Shown: positions 18,391-26,144, numbered from the stretch's first letter. The stretch: DNA of 35,321 nt from Bacteroidales bacterium (GCA_022653675.1 JALCST010000020.1:1-35321); one strand, 5' to 3'. The notes: a model not told the origin generated them from the sequence alone. Program-made: numbers and translations.

Positions 18391-20625
18391 ATGAAGAAAG
18401 GCATATTGCTGCTTGCTGTTTTATTCGGAAGTATGGGTCTTTGCATTAATGCTTCGGCTGCGGACGCACAAAACGATGTAGATGCAGCCGAAGGATTGGT
18501 GCAAAGGCTGGTGCCCGAACATGTGAAGGACTTCGTATTCAGGTTGCTTCCCGATTCCGGGAAGGATGTTTTCAGGATCGAATCGGAGAAGGGGAAAATC
18601 GTAATAAGCGGAAATGACGCCAATTCCATGGCGGTGGGGTTGAACCATTATCTTAAGTATTACTGCCATGTGGAAGTCGGATGGTATGCGTCCGACACTT
18701 TCGGTCTGCCGGCGAAGCTTCCCGTGATAAAGACCCCGGTGACGGTCGATGCGCGTTGTAAAAATCGCTTTTTCTTGAATTATTGTACCTTCGGATATAC
18801 CATGCCGTGGTGGAAGTGGGGCGAATGGGAACATTTCATCGATTGGATGGCCCTTAACGGAATCAACCTTCCGTTGGCTATCACCGGCCAGGAATCGATA
18901 TGGTATCAGGTATGGACGGAACTTGGGTTGACGGATGGCGAAGTCCGCAATTATTTTACCGGTCCTGCGTTCCTGCCGTGGCATCGCATGCTGAACATCG
19001 ATTATTGGCAAAGCCCTTTGCCTCAATCCTGGCTGGATGGCCAATTGGAATTGCAGAAGAAAATCGTTGCCCGTGAACGCGCATTCAATATGCGTCCGGT
19101 TCTGCCGGCCTTTGCCGGGCATGTTCCCAAGGAGTTGGAGAGAATTTATCCGGATGCGAAAATCACGAAACTAGAAGCATGGTCCGGGTTCCCGGATGAG
19201 TACGCATGCAGTTTTCTGGATCCGATGGATCCGCTGTTCAAGAAGATACAGAAGAAATTTCTGGATACGGAGACGGAAATATACGGGACGGACCATATTT
19301 ACGGCATAGACCTGTTCAACGAACTGACACCACCAAGCTGGGATCCGGAATACCTCCGGCGTGTAAGCCGCCAGGTGTACGAAAGCTTGGAGAACGCGGA
19401 TACCGATGCGGTATGGCTCCAGATGACATGGCTTTTCTACAATGAGCGCAAAGATTGGACTAACGACAGGGTCAAGCCGTATATAACGGCTTTCCCGTCC
19501 GACCGCTCGCTTTTGCTCGATTATTATTGCGAAAGGCAGGAAGTCTGGCAGCGTACCGACAAGTTCTTCGGAGTGCCTTACATCTGGTGTTATCTAGGAA
19601 ATTTCGGTGGGAACACCATGCTGGTAGGCAATATAGCCGAAATCAACAAACGGCTGGAAAACACCTTCGTAAACGGGGGAGACAACTTCACCGGCATCGG
19701 TTCCACGTTGGAAGGGTTCGATTGCAATCCGTTCATATATGAATACGTGTTCGAGAAAGCATGGGACTTCGACATTCACAAGCATCTCGACCAATGGGTC
19801 TATGCTCTTGCCGACCAGCGTGTCGGGAAGAAGGATGTCAACGGGAGGAAAGCATGGAAGCTGCTGATAGATAGTATATACATTGCCCCTTCCGTTCCCG
19901 GACAATGTCCGTTGATCAATATCCGTCCCACCTTCGGAAAATACAGGACATATTATGCGAATCCACGCATTAAATACGACAACAGGAACCTGCTTGATGC
20001 GGACGAGCTGCTTTTGGCCGCCGACGGAAGGAATTCCGCATATTCGTTCGATGTCGCCAATGTCACGCGCCAGCTGCTCAGCAACTATTTTTTGCAGGTA
20101 TTCGGCGATTACGAACAGGCGTACGAAAGGCGTGACCGCCGGATCATGAAAGACAAAAAGGATGAAATGATAGGGATCATGGACGACGTGGACAGGTTGC
20201 TCGCCAGCCAGCCGGCTTTCCTGGTGGGTAAATGGATAGCCGACGCCCGCTCATGGGGGGCGACTCCCGAAGAGGCGGATTATTTCGAAAGCGACGCCCG
20301 CGACATAATAACCACTTGGGGAGACAAGGACATGCTTTTGAACGACTATGCGAGCAGGACCTGGGCGGGGCTTACCAAGACTTTTTACGAGGTGCGCTGG
20401 AAAATGTTCTTCGAAGCAGTCGATTCCGCCCTGGACGAAAATCAGGCCTTCGATGACGCACACTACGACATTTATAGAAAACAGGTCACTTCATTCGAAA
20501 AGGATTGGTGGGAAAAACGTATCGGCACATTCGATCAGAATCCTGTCGGAGACGGCAAGACGATCGCAAGGGAACTGCTTGGAAAGTACAAACGGCGCAT
20601 ATGCGATAGAAGTGCGGTCCGATGA
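18391..20625 (+). CDS. Alpha-N-acetylglucosaminidase (GH89, NAGLU family)
   Basis: A GH89 retaining glycosidase that removes terminal alpha-linked GlcNAc, as in heparan sulfate or alpha-1,4-GlcNAc-capped mucin. From the ATG at 18391 the protein has 744 residues and a signal peptide (MKKGILLLAVLFGSMGLCIN), so it is exported. NAGLU_N covers about 30-115. The catalytic domain starts with FFLNYCTFGYTMPWWKWGEW (127-146) and DWMALNGINLPLAITGQESI (151-170). By comparison with human NAGLU and clostridial GH89, the catalytic acids are probably E311 (in DLFNELTPPSW) and E441 (in GSTLEGFDCNP). A helical NAGLU_C region closes it. An in-frame start at 18175 would run through susD and lose the signal peptide at the N-terminus; an ATG at 18361 is also possible. 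It is the only glycosidase in the locus. Confidence 0.93.
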   Translation: MKKGILLLAVLFGSMGLCINASAADAQNDVDAAEGLVQRLVPEHVKDFVFRLLPDSGKDVFRIESEKGKIVISGNDANSMAVGLNHYLKYYCHVEVGWYASDTFGLPAKLPVIKTPVTVDARCKNRFFLNYCTFGYTMPWWKWGEWEHFIDWMALNGINLPLAITGQESIWYQVWTELGLTDGEVRNYFTGPAFLPWHRMLNIDYWQSPLPQSWLDGQLELQKKIVARERAFNMRPVLPAFAGHVPKELERIYPDAKITKLEAWSGFPDEYACSFLDPMDPLFKKIQKKFLDTETEIYGTDHIYGIDLFNELTPPSWDPEYLRRVSRQVYESLENADTDAVWLQMTWLFYNERKDWTNDRVKPYITAFPSDRSLLLDYYCERQEVWQRTDKFFGVPYIWCYLGNFGGNTMLVGNIAEINKRLENTFVNGGDNFTGIGSTLEGFDCNPFIYEYVFEKAWDFDIHKHLDQWVYALADQRVGKKDVNGRKAWKLLIDSIYIAPSVPGQCPLINIRPTFGKYRTYYANPRIKYDNRNLLDADELLLAADGRNSAYSFDVANVTRQLLSNYFLQVFGDYEQAYERRDRRIMKDKKDEMIGIMDDVDRLLASQPAFLVGKWIADARSWGATPEEADYFESDARDIITTWGDKDMLLNDYASRTWAGLTKTFYEVRWKMFFEAVDSALDENQAFDDAHYDIYRKQVTSFEKDWWEKRIGTFDQNPVGDGKTIARELLGKYKRRICDRSAVR

Positions 20626-20703
20626 AAATTACGGTTGATATATGATTTTATAGCTATATTGCTACATTTAGCATGCATGATCGGATGATACGGCTGCCTT
20701 GAT

Positions 20704-21285
20704 ATGAAACGCAATGAAGAAATATTGGTCAAACAGTTGATTTCTGGTGATGAAAAAGCCTACAAGTATATATACGATCATTATTATCTGCTTTTATGCG
20801 AGGTGGCCAACGAATATCTTGACGATCCTTTCTTATCCGAAGCCATAGTAGGGGATGTGATTTATCACGTGTGGGAGATACGAGCTTCACTGAATATCAG
20901 GATATCCGTTCTTTATTACTTAATAAGGGCGGTCAGGAACAGTTGTCTCAATTTCCTGAAGTCGAAACATGAGATGAAGGAGACGAGTTTCTCTTCGTGT
21001 ACCGTCGGCGGCAAGCCGATACCGGAAAATCCAGAGAAAACGGCCGTAAGTTATCCTTGTGACAATTTGTTCGAATACGAATTGAAGTGCGCTATGAATG
21101 CTGCCGTGAACAAGTTGCCGCAGGAATGCCGCCGTGTATTCATCAAAAGCCGGTTCGAGAATAAAAGCTATGAAAAGATAGCACGTGAATTGGGGATTTC
21201 GGTAAATACGGTAAAATACCACATGAAAAATGCATTGGCCTTCATGCGGACCGAAATCGCGAATTTTTACCGGACGAAAGATTAA
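20704..21285 (+). CDS. ECF-type RNA polymerase sigma factor (sigma-70 family)
   Basis: A 193-residue ECF sigma factor with region 2 (about 5-90; LVKQLISGDEKAYKYIYDHY, FLSEAIVGDVIYHVWE) and region 4 (about 130-185; LPQECRRVFIKSRFENKSYE, then the helix-turn-helix ARELGISVNTVKYHMKNAL). It is most likely the partner of the FecR at 11926 and would switch on the fecR-susC-susD-nagLU genes when SusC signals ligand. In most Bacteroidetes loci the sigma gene sits directly upstream of fecR; here it lies 78 bp after the GH89 gene, at the other end. Its stop codon overlaps that of the convergent MinD-type gene by 4 bp. Confidence 0.92.
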   Translation: MKRNEEILVKQLISGDEKAYKYIYDHYYLLLCEVANEYLDDPFLSEAIVGDVIYHVWEIRASLNIRISVLYYLIRAVRNSCLNFLKSKHEMKETSFSSCTVGGKPIPENPEKTAVSYPCDNLFEYELKCAMNAAVNKLPQECRRVFIKSRFENKSYEKIARELGISVNTVKYHMKNALAFMRTEIANFYRTKD

Positions 21286-22145
21286 ACCGGATCCATCCCT
21301 TCGTACGCCAGTTCCATCGCCCGGCTTGCGGCGGCGGCCGGGGCGTATTCCGGAACGCTCCTGCAGGCGACCATCGCCTCCACGACGACGGGGTCGAAGG
21401 GAATTCTGCCTACTACGGGAATTCCATTTTCCCGGCAATACCTTTCGATACGCGAGGCCATTTCCCCGTTGATGTCGTATTTGTTGACGATCACCCTCGC
21501 ATCCGATCCCATGCCCTTGGCGACCCCGGCGACCCTTTCGAGGTCGCGGAGCCCAGATAATGTCGGTTCGGTGACGATCGCCACGCGGTCCGTGCCGGTT
21601 ATGGACGACATCACCGGGCAGCCTATACCCGGGGGGCCGTCGATTATGACCGTGGAGATCCCGGCCTCTTCCGCCAGCTGTCCGGCCTTCTCCCTTACCA
21701 GGTCGACGAGCCGTCCGGAATTCTCTTCGCCGGGCGCAAGCTTGCCGTAGACCATTTCTCCGTATCTGAAACGCCCGGCGTATATTCTGCTTCCATTCTG
21801 TTCCTCGAACCTTATCGCATCGCGGGGACAGACCCTGGAACACAGCCGGCAGCCTTCGCACGTTATTTTCGATATCGCCGCCTTTCCGCCCGAAACCGAA
21901 ATGGCTCCGAACCTGCAGTACGCGGCGCATTTCCCGCAACCGTCGCACTTATTTCCGTCGACCACAGCCTTTTGCCCGGAGACGAATACGCTCTCCTCGT
22001 CGCAGGAAGGGTCGAAGAGCAGATGAAGGTCGGGGGTGTCCACGTCGCAATCCGCCAGTACCACACTTTTCCCGATTGAGGCGAAAGCTGCGCTGACGCT
22101 GCTTTTTCCAGTTCCTCCCTTTCCGCTGATTACCGCAATCTTCAT
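21282..22145 (-). CDS. MinD/ParA-type ATPase with two [4Fe-4S] ferredoxin motifs (second copy in operon)
   Basis: A 287-residue P-loop ATPase. The deviant Walker A KGGTGKS (9-15) is followed by DCDVDTPD (32-39), then an inserted bacterial ferredoxin: CxxCxxCxxxC at C67/C70/C73/C77 and again at C96/C99/C102/C106. The later part has DGPPGIGCPV (Walker B region) and NKYD. This is the MinD-superfamily P-loop ATPase with inserted ferredoxin domain found in pairs in many anaerobes. Its partner is the adjacent paralogue, with which it overlaps by 4 nt. Paired copies like this occur in the Orange Protein (ORP) gene set of sulfate reducers. A role in ATP-driven Fe-S or metal-cluster delivery is inferred. 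Confidence 0.88.
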   Translation of the reverse strand: MKIAVISGKGGTGKSSVSAAFASIGKSVVLADCDVDTPDLHLLFDPSCDEESVFVSGQKAVVDGNKCDGCGKCAAYCRFGAISVSGGKAAISKITCEGCRLCSRVCPRDAIRFEEQNGSRIYAGRFRYGEMVYGKLAPGEENSGRLVDLVREKAGQLAEEAGISTVIIDGPPGIGCPVMSSITGTDRVAIVTEPTLSGLRDLERVAGVAKGMGSDARVIVNKYDINGEMASRIERYCRENGIPVVGRIPFDPVVVEAMVACRSVPEYAPAAAASRAMELAYEGMDPV

Positions 22146-23005
22146 AGGTTTTCCCTTATAGTTTCGAACAGTTTACGGAATTCCGCTTTCCATCTTCCGT
22201 CCGTATCGGTTATCAATTCTCCCTTGGAACAGCTTTCGGCGATGTTCCTGTCGAACGGTATCGACATGAGAAGAGGGATGCCTTCGGCTTTCAGGTAGGC
22301 ATAGACCTCGCCGTCGCCCATGCCTGCCTTGTTGACGACCGCTCCGCATCGTTTGCCGATGTTTTTCAATGCCTTTACCGCCTGTTTCAGGTCGGCGACC
22401 CCGAACGGGGTGGGCTCGGTAACGAGGACCGTGAAGTCGGCGGCGGAAACGGTGTTTACGAAGGGGCAGGATGTACCCGGAGGCGCGTCCAGCAGTACCG
22501 TTACGGCCGTATCGGCCTCCTTCAACGCTTCCCTTATGACTTCCACCGGGGATTTGTTGCCCGGATGCATCCGTGCCTCGACGATTTTGAGATTCTCCCC
22601 GGCCAGATAATCCGTAACTGTCCCGAGCGGCTTCTCTTTCTCCGATATCGCGCCGGAACGGCATGCCGCCGAGCAGGCCCCGCATCCGTGGCACAGGTCG
22701 TCCATCACCTTGATCCTGCGGGCTTCCTTCAGGAAGAATATCGCATTGTAATTGCAATATTCCCTGCATCTTCCGCAGAAGGTGCATTTTCCCGCATCTA
22801 TGACGGGTATCTTTTGCGTCACTTCGCGCGAACACACGCGCTTCACGTTGAAAAACAACGTGTCGTCCGGCTCCTCGGCGTCGCAGTCGATCAGCATCGC
22901 CCCGTCTCCTTCCCCGACTATGGCGTTGAACAGGTTGGTGGAGACGAAGGTCTTTCCTGTCCCTCCCTTGCCGCTCGCAATGGCTATCGTCATTCCGGCT
23001 CTCAT
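22142..23005 (-). CDS. MinD/ParA-type ATPase with two [4Fe-4S] ferredoxin motifs (first copy in operon)
   Basis: This paralogue of the next gene is also 287 residues long. The deviant Walker A KGGTGKT is at about 13-19 and the Walker A' aspartates are in LIDCDAEEPD. Ferredoxin cysteines are C74/C77/C80/C84 and C105/C108/C111/C115, and the DAPPGTSCPF motif follows. Both iron-sulfur sets are complete, so the protein should hold two [4Fe-4S] clusters. The start at 23005 overlaps the stop of the NifX-like gene as ATGA; an in-frame ATG at 22993, directly before TIAIASGKGG, is the alternative. The two ATPases could act as a heterodimer, as suggested for paired MinD proteins of ORP-type operons. Confidence 0.88.
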   Translation of the reverse strand: MRAGMTIAIASGKGGTGKTFVSTNLFNAIVGEGDGAMLIDCDAEEPDDTLFFNVKRVCSREVTQKIPVIDAGKCTFCGRCREYCNYNAIFFLKEARRIKVMDDLCHGCGACSAACRSGAISEKEKPLGTVTDYLAGENLKIVEARMHPGNKSPVEVIREALKEADTAVTVLLDAPPGTSCPFVNTVSAADFTVLVTEPTPFGVADLKQAVKALKNIGKRCGAVVNKAGMGDGEVYAYLKAEGIPLLMSIPFDRNIAESCSKGELITDTDGRWKAEFRKLFETIRENL

Positions 23006-23325
23006 TCGGGGTGGTTAATGGAGATCGATTTAATGGCTTCGGCCACGGTCTTTCCCGTCACCTTTTCCATGCTGATGCCGAGTCCGTCGAGCAACGAACG
23101 TATCTTCGTCCCGAAGTCCCCGGCCATCACCAATCCCGTCCCCCTCGATGCGACGAATTCCACTGCCGCCGGACCGGCCCCTTCCGAGGATTCCCGCGCG
23201 GGATTCCGTACGAATTCGGTCTTTCCGGTCGAAGTGTCGTGGAAAGCGAAGTATGGGCATCTTCCGAAGCGCCCGTCGACGGTGGAATTCATGCCGTCGT
23301 TTTCCGAAGCTATGGCTATTTTCAT
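23002..23325 (-). CDS. NifX/NifB-C-terminal family protein (ORP-like dinitrogenase cofactor-binding fold)
   Basis: A 107-residue protein of the dinitrogenase iron-molybdenum cofactor family (PF02579). It begins MKIAIASENDGMNSTVDGRF, shows the typical GRCPYFAFHD and ENP-like RNPAR segments, then AAVEFVASRGTGLVMAGDFG. Relatives include NifX and the Orange Protein that binds a Mo-Cu cluster. No nitrogenase genes are nearby, so nitrogen fixation is not implied. The ATG at 23325 fits the family start better than an upstream in-frame extension. It lies 17 bp after the radical SAM gene and overlaps the next MinD gene by 4 nt, indicating one transcript. Confidence 0.88.
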   Translation of the reverse strand: MKIAIASENDGMNSTVDGRFGRCPYFAFHDTSTGKTEFVRNPARESSEGAGPAAVEFVASRGTGLVMAGDFGTKIRSLLDGLGISMEKVTGKTVAEAIKSISINHPE

Positions 23326-23342
23326 AATGGTGGTTTGTCGAA

Positions 23343-24272
23343 TTATTTTTTCAGATAGAACGTATGTGACCTGTAACAGGTCTTTTTGATTTTCCCTTCC
23401 CTGAGAAGCCGGTCTACGGTATCTTCCCCGGCATTGTCCTTCCCGAGAAGCCGGGCCATGGTGTCCTCCCTCATGGGATGGACAGCGCACATTGCGGTTA
23501 TGTCCTGTACGGCGTCTCCCGTGTATCCGGTCTCGGCCCCTTCGAATTTGTCGAGCAGTACCACGTTCGGAAGGACTTTCAGGAATATATCGCGGGCGGA
23601 TTCGATGTCGCTCCTTTCGGGCATAACGGCCGACTGGACGGCAGGCGGCCTTACCGGAACCGAAATGTAGGATACGAGGGGATCCAGGGTACTTATGAAG
23701 TCCGCGGTCTCCTTAATGGTGTCGGTGGCGTCGTTCACTCCGGATACGAGCATGGTTTCGGTCACCAGGATGCCTTCGAACATCTCCGCGAACCTTTTGT
23801 ACGAGGCATGCATGTCTTCCAGTTCCAGCGTCTTGCATGGCCGGTTGATTTTTTTCCATGTTTCGTTGTCGGCCGTATCCGCCTTCAGGGAGACCCAGTC
23901 CGCCTCCGACAACGCTTCGGCCACTTCGGGATCGCCGAGCAGCGTCCCGTTGGTTATGACCGCAACCGGTATCTCGAATCCCTTCAGCAGCCTTATCGAT
24001 TCGCCCAGCCTTTTGTCCAGCGTGGGCTCCCCGTCGGCCACGAAAGTAAGATAGTCGGGATAATCCGCCCTGTCCAACAGTCTGAGGCGTTTCCCGGTCT
24101 CTTCCAGTATCGTTTCGGGCGGGTACATTTCCCTCCTTCGTGTCGTCATGTGTCTCGTAAGCCCCACCTGGCAATAGATGCAGGAGTAGGAGCATGTTTT
24201 CGGAGGCGGCACGTTGTTTATCCCGAGGCTTTTGCCGAGCCTTCTAGACTGTACCGGACCGAAGGTTATCAT
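23343..24272 (-). CDS. Radical SAM enzyme of the COG0731 type
   Basis: A 309-residue radical SAM protein. The cluster motif CSYSCIYC gives C27, C31 and C34 (CxxxCxxC) for the SAM-bound [4Fe-4S] cluster, preceded by FGPVQSRRLGKSLGINNVP, a signature of this subgroup. The GEPT motif (FVADGEPTLD) and VITNGTLL follow. A small helical C-terminal part ends the protein. The reaction is unknown. Proteins of this group are often found next to NifX-like and MinD-like genes in anaerobes, as here. Its start overlaps the DUF5320-like stop as ATGA. Confidence 0.88.
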   Translation of the reverse strand: MITFGPVQSRRLGKSLGINNVPPPKTCSYSCIYCQVGLTRHMTTRRREMYPPETILEETGKRLRLLDRADYPDYLTFVADGEPTLDKRLGESIRLLKGFEIPVAVITNGTLLGDPEVAEALSEADWVSLKADTADNETWKKINRPCKTLELEDMHASYKRFAEMFEGILVTETMLVSGVNDATDTIKETADFISTLDPLVSYISVPVRPPAVQSAVMPERSDIESARDIFLKVLPNVVLLDKFEGAETGYTGDAVQDITAMCAVHPMREDTMARLLGKDNAGEDTVDRLLREGKIKKTCYRSHTFYLKK

Positions 24273-24544
24273 TTCCCTGCGTCGGATTTTCCGCTGTCCA
24301 ACCTGTTTCCATATCCGGGTCCCATACCTCTGCCTCTACCCATGCCCCTGCCGTTTCCCCTGCGGCAACCGCAGCCTAGGCCTTTCCCACGGAAACTTCC
24401 GTTCCCGAAGCCGGCGGAAATCCCGTTCGACGTCGCATCCGCATCGTCATTCTTTTTGTTCGCACCGAAATTGGTGCATTTTCCCATTTTTCTTCCGGTC
24501 ATGGGACCTTGTCCCAGAGGGCCTGTGTGATTCAAACCTGGCAT
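24269..24544 (-). CDS. DUF5320-like Gly-rich small protein, first gene of the ORP-like operon
   Basis: A 91-residue protein that begins MPGLNHTGPLGQGPMTGRKM, the typical opening of DUF5320 proteins (MPxxNxTGPxGxGPxTGR). The middle has low-complexity Gly and polar sequence with a CGC pair, and the end is rich in Gly, Arg and Met (GRGMGRGRGMGPGYG). Such proteins nearly always accompany NifX/MinD genes, but their function is not known; metal or cluster binding is a guess. The start at 24544 is chosen because it begins the family motif; the longer frame from 24589 would run through the predicted operator. It is the promoter-proximal gene and overlaps the radical SAM start by 4 nt. Confidence 0.8.
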   Translation of the reverse strand: MPGLNHTGPLGQGPMTGRKMGKCTNFGANKKNDDADATSNGISAGFGNGSFRGKGLGCGCRRGNGRGMGRGRGMGPGYGNRLDSGKSDAGK

Positions 24545-24564
24545 TGTTTTTATTTTTTTCACGG

Positions 24565-24572
24565 TAAAGGTA
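24565..24572 (-). promoter_or_regulatory. Candidate -7 element for the ORP-like operon
   Basis: On the minus strand this reads TACCTTTA, seven of eight matches to TAnnTTTG, about 20 bp before the DUF5320-like ATG. A TTTTG lies about 22 bp upstream, inside the palindrome at 24580-24599, which would put the operator between the -33 and -7 elements. Confidence 0.35.
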
Positions 24573-24579
24573 TGAATTA

Positions 24580-24599
24580 TTTTGAACATTTGTTCAAAA
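24580..24599. promoter_or_regulatory. Palindromic candidate TetR operator
   Basis: TTTTGAACA-TT-TGTTCAAAA is a perfect 9-bp inverted repeat with a 2-bp centre, of the size bound by TetR dimers. It lies between the ORP-like operon and the divergent tetR gene. A degenerate second copy (ATTTGAATTTTGTTTAAAAT, 24616-24635) follows about 16 bp away, next to the tetR -33 element. Assignment to the adjacent TetR protein is inferred. Confidence 0.55.
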
Positions 24600-24638
24600 T
24601 GGTGCCGGGATTTTTATTTGAATTTTGTTTAAAATGTT

Positions 24639-24667
24639 TTGAATGAACGGGAAAAATGCTAAATTTG
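24639..24667 (+). promoter_or_regulatory. Candidate promoter of the tetR-glycolipid operon
   Basis: A TTG at 24639-24641 and a perfect TAnnTTTG box (TAAATTTG, 24660-24667) are separated by 18 bp, close to the Bacteroidetes -33/-7 arrangement. The tetR ATG is 27 bp downstream. The degenerate operator copy abuts its -33 element. Confidence 0.5.
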
Positions 24668-24694
24668 TTCTGTTTTTAATTGACCGGTTAAATC

Positions 24695-25360
24695 ATGCAA
24701 TTAAAACGACTCGTACAAGTTCCTGGTTCTGTGATAAAAAAGCGGATAAAATCGAAGCCAAAGGACATCGAAATCCTTAAGGCTGCCGAAAAGCTCTTCG
24801 TCGAGAAAGGGTTCGATAATGTGACGACTGCTGAGATCGCGAAGGAAGCGGGATGCAACCAGGCACTGCTGCATTATTATTACAGAACCAAGAAAAAACT
24901 GTTCGAGAAGATATGGGAAAGCAAAGTCTATTCCCTGCTCTCTTTATTCAGGAAGGAGGACCTGGCAAGGATTTCAATAGTGGAAAGCGTAAGGCAATTC
25001 GCTAAGAGACAGTTCGAAGCCATGTATAAAAATCAGAAAGTTACCGAGTTTCTCTTTCATGAACTGCAAAATCATCCCGAAAGGGTCGCCGTTTTGAAAA
25101 AGAAACTTGCTCCGGAATACGGCTCGTCTCTTGGCGAATTCAGTGCGCGACTCGACGAGGAATACAGGAAGGGAAACATCCGCAAGACCGACGTCGTCAA
25201 TCTCATGTTCACTATTTTTTCCTTGAACCTGTCCTGTTTCGTGTCGAAGAACATATTCAAGACGGTATGCGACATGAGCGAGAAGGGGTATCAGGAATTC
25301 CTGAAGAAAAGGGAAGAATTCATACTCGATACGGTGACGGACAGTCTCCGTCCAAGATGA
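24695..25360 (+). CDS. TetR/AcrR-family transcriptional regulator
   Basis: A 221-residue TetR repressor. The N-terminal DNA-binding part is clear: ILKAAEKLFVEKGFDNVTTA (27-46), then the helix-turn-helix IAKEAGCNQALLHYYYRTKK (48-67). The ligand-binding helical domain covers the rest and has no identifiable effector. It is transcribed away from the ORP-like operon and is followed after 22 bp by the acyltransferase gene, so it probably controls its own operon and perhaps the divergent one through the palindrome at 24580-24599. Confidence 0.92.
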   Translation: MQLKRLVQVPGSVIKKRIKSKPKDIEILKAAEKLFVEKGFDNVTTAEIAKEAGCNQALLHYYYRTKKKLFEKIWESKVYSLLSLFRKEDLARISIVESVRQFAKRQFEAMYKNQKVTEFLFHELQNHPERVAVLKKKLAPEYGSSLGEFSARLDEEYRKGNIRKTDVVNLMFTIFSLNLSCFVSKNIFKTVCDMSEKGYQEFLKKREEFILDTVTDSLRPR

Positions 25361-25382
25361 TCCGCATGTGGGGAGATTGACT

Positions 25383-26144
25383 ATGCGGACAATATATTAC
25401 AAGAATTTTACCGATGACGTCGTAGTCAACAAGGGCCAGGATTATCGTTTGCCCGATGATTACATCTGGATCCGCAAGGGCTTCTTCAACCGTTTCATGT
25501 ATGGTTTCGTCTATTTTTTCGTAGTCGCGGCCGCTTTCTTTTATTGCCGTTTCGGATTGGGGCTGAGGGTCGTAAACCGCAAGGCCTTGAAAAAGTACCG
25601 GAAATCCGGTTATTACGTCTTTGAAAACCATACGCAGCCGGTAGGGGACGCCCTGATGCCGGCCCTGATAGCTAAAGGTAAGCGTTGCTTCGTCATAGTC
25701 AGCGAATCCAACATGGGAATACCTTTTCTTGGCAAGCTTCTTCCTTACATCGGAGCGTTGCCGATTCCTGAATCGCGCCGTAAGATGGTAGGTTTCATGG
25801 ATGCCGTCAGATGCAGGGTGGAAGGCGGCAATGCAGTATTCATATATCCCGAAGCCCACGTATGGCCCTATTACGACGGGATACGCCCGTTCCCGGACAC
25901 CTCTTTCAGATTCCCTGTGGAATCGCATTCCCCTTCGTTCGCAGTCACTGTGACTTATAGGAAGCGTGCCTTGTTCGGTAAAGCGGGGGTGACCGCCTAT
26001 GTGGACGGCCCTTTTTTCGCCGACGGGTCGCTTCCCGTGGCGCGGCAGAAGAAACAGTTGCACGAAATGGTACGCAGTTGCATGATTGAACGCAGCAGGC
26101 TGAATAAGTACAGATTTGTAAATTATATCAGGCGTGAGATATGA
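25383..26144 (+). CDS. Lysophospholipid-type (PlsC-like) acyltransferase
   Basis: A 253-residue membrane acyltransferase. A hydrophobic segment at about 37-55 (FMYGFVYFFVVAAAFF) anchors it. The catalytic motif is ENHTQPVGD, with H83 and D89, so the spacing is HX5D instead of the usual HX4D of PlsC. The acceptor motif region is IYPEAHVWPYYDGIRPF in place of the classical EGTRS block. Proteins with this layout form a group also seen in Firmicutes, so the spacing is probably a group trait and not a mutation. The ATG at 25383 is preferred to an upstream GTG at 25368. It overlaps the first GT8 gene by 4 nt. Confidence 0.82.
   Translation: MRTIYYKNFTDDVVVNKGQDYRLPDDYIWIRKGFFNRFMYGFVYFFVVAAAFFYCRFGLGLRVVNRKALKKYRKSGYYVFENHTQPVGDALMPALIAKGKRCFVIVSESNMGIPFLGKLLPYIGALPIPESRRKMVGFMDAVRCRVEGGNAVFIYPEAHVWPYYDGIRPFPDTSFRFPVESHSPSFAVTVTYRKRALFGKAGVTAYVDGPFFADGSLPVARQKKQLHEMVRSCMIERSRLNKYRFVNYIRREI

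Noticed and set aside
20920..21948. 342-residue minus-strand ORF across sigma and MinD genes
   Set aside because: Arg/Gly-rich out-of-frame shadow with no domain; both overlapping genes have clear family motifs.
21282..23325. Possible nitrogen-fixation cluster because of NifX and MinD/NifH-like ATPases
   Set aside because: No NifH, NifDK or NifEN sequences; the ATPases are MinD-type with inserted ferredoxins and the gene set fits ORP-like operons.
23478..24530. 350-residue plus-strand ORF antisense to the radical SAM gene
   Set aside because: No motif and a composition typical of antisense frames; the radical SAM and DUF5320-like genes explain the sequence.
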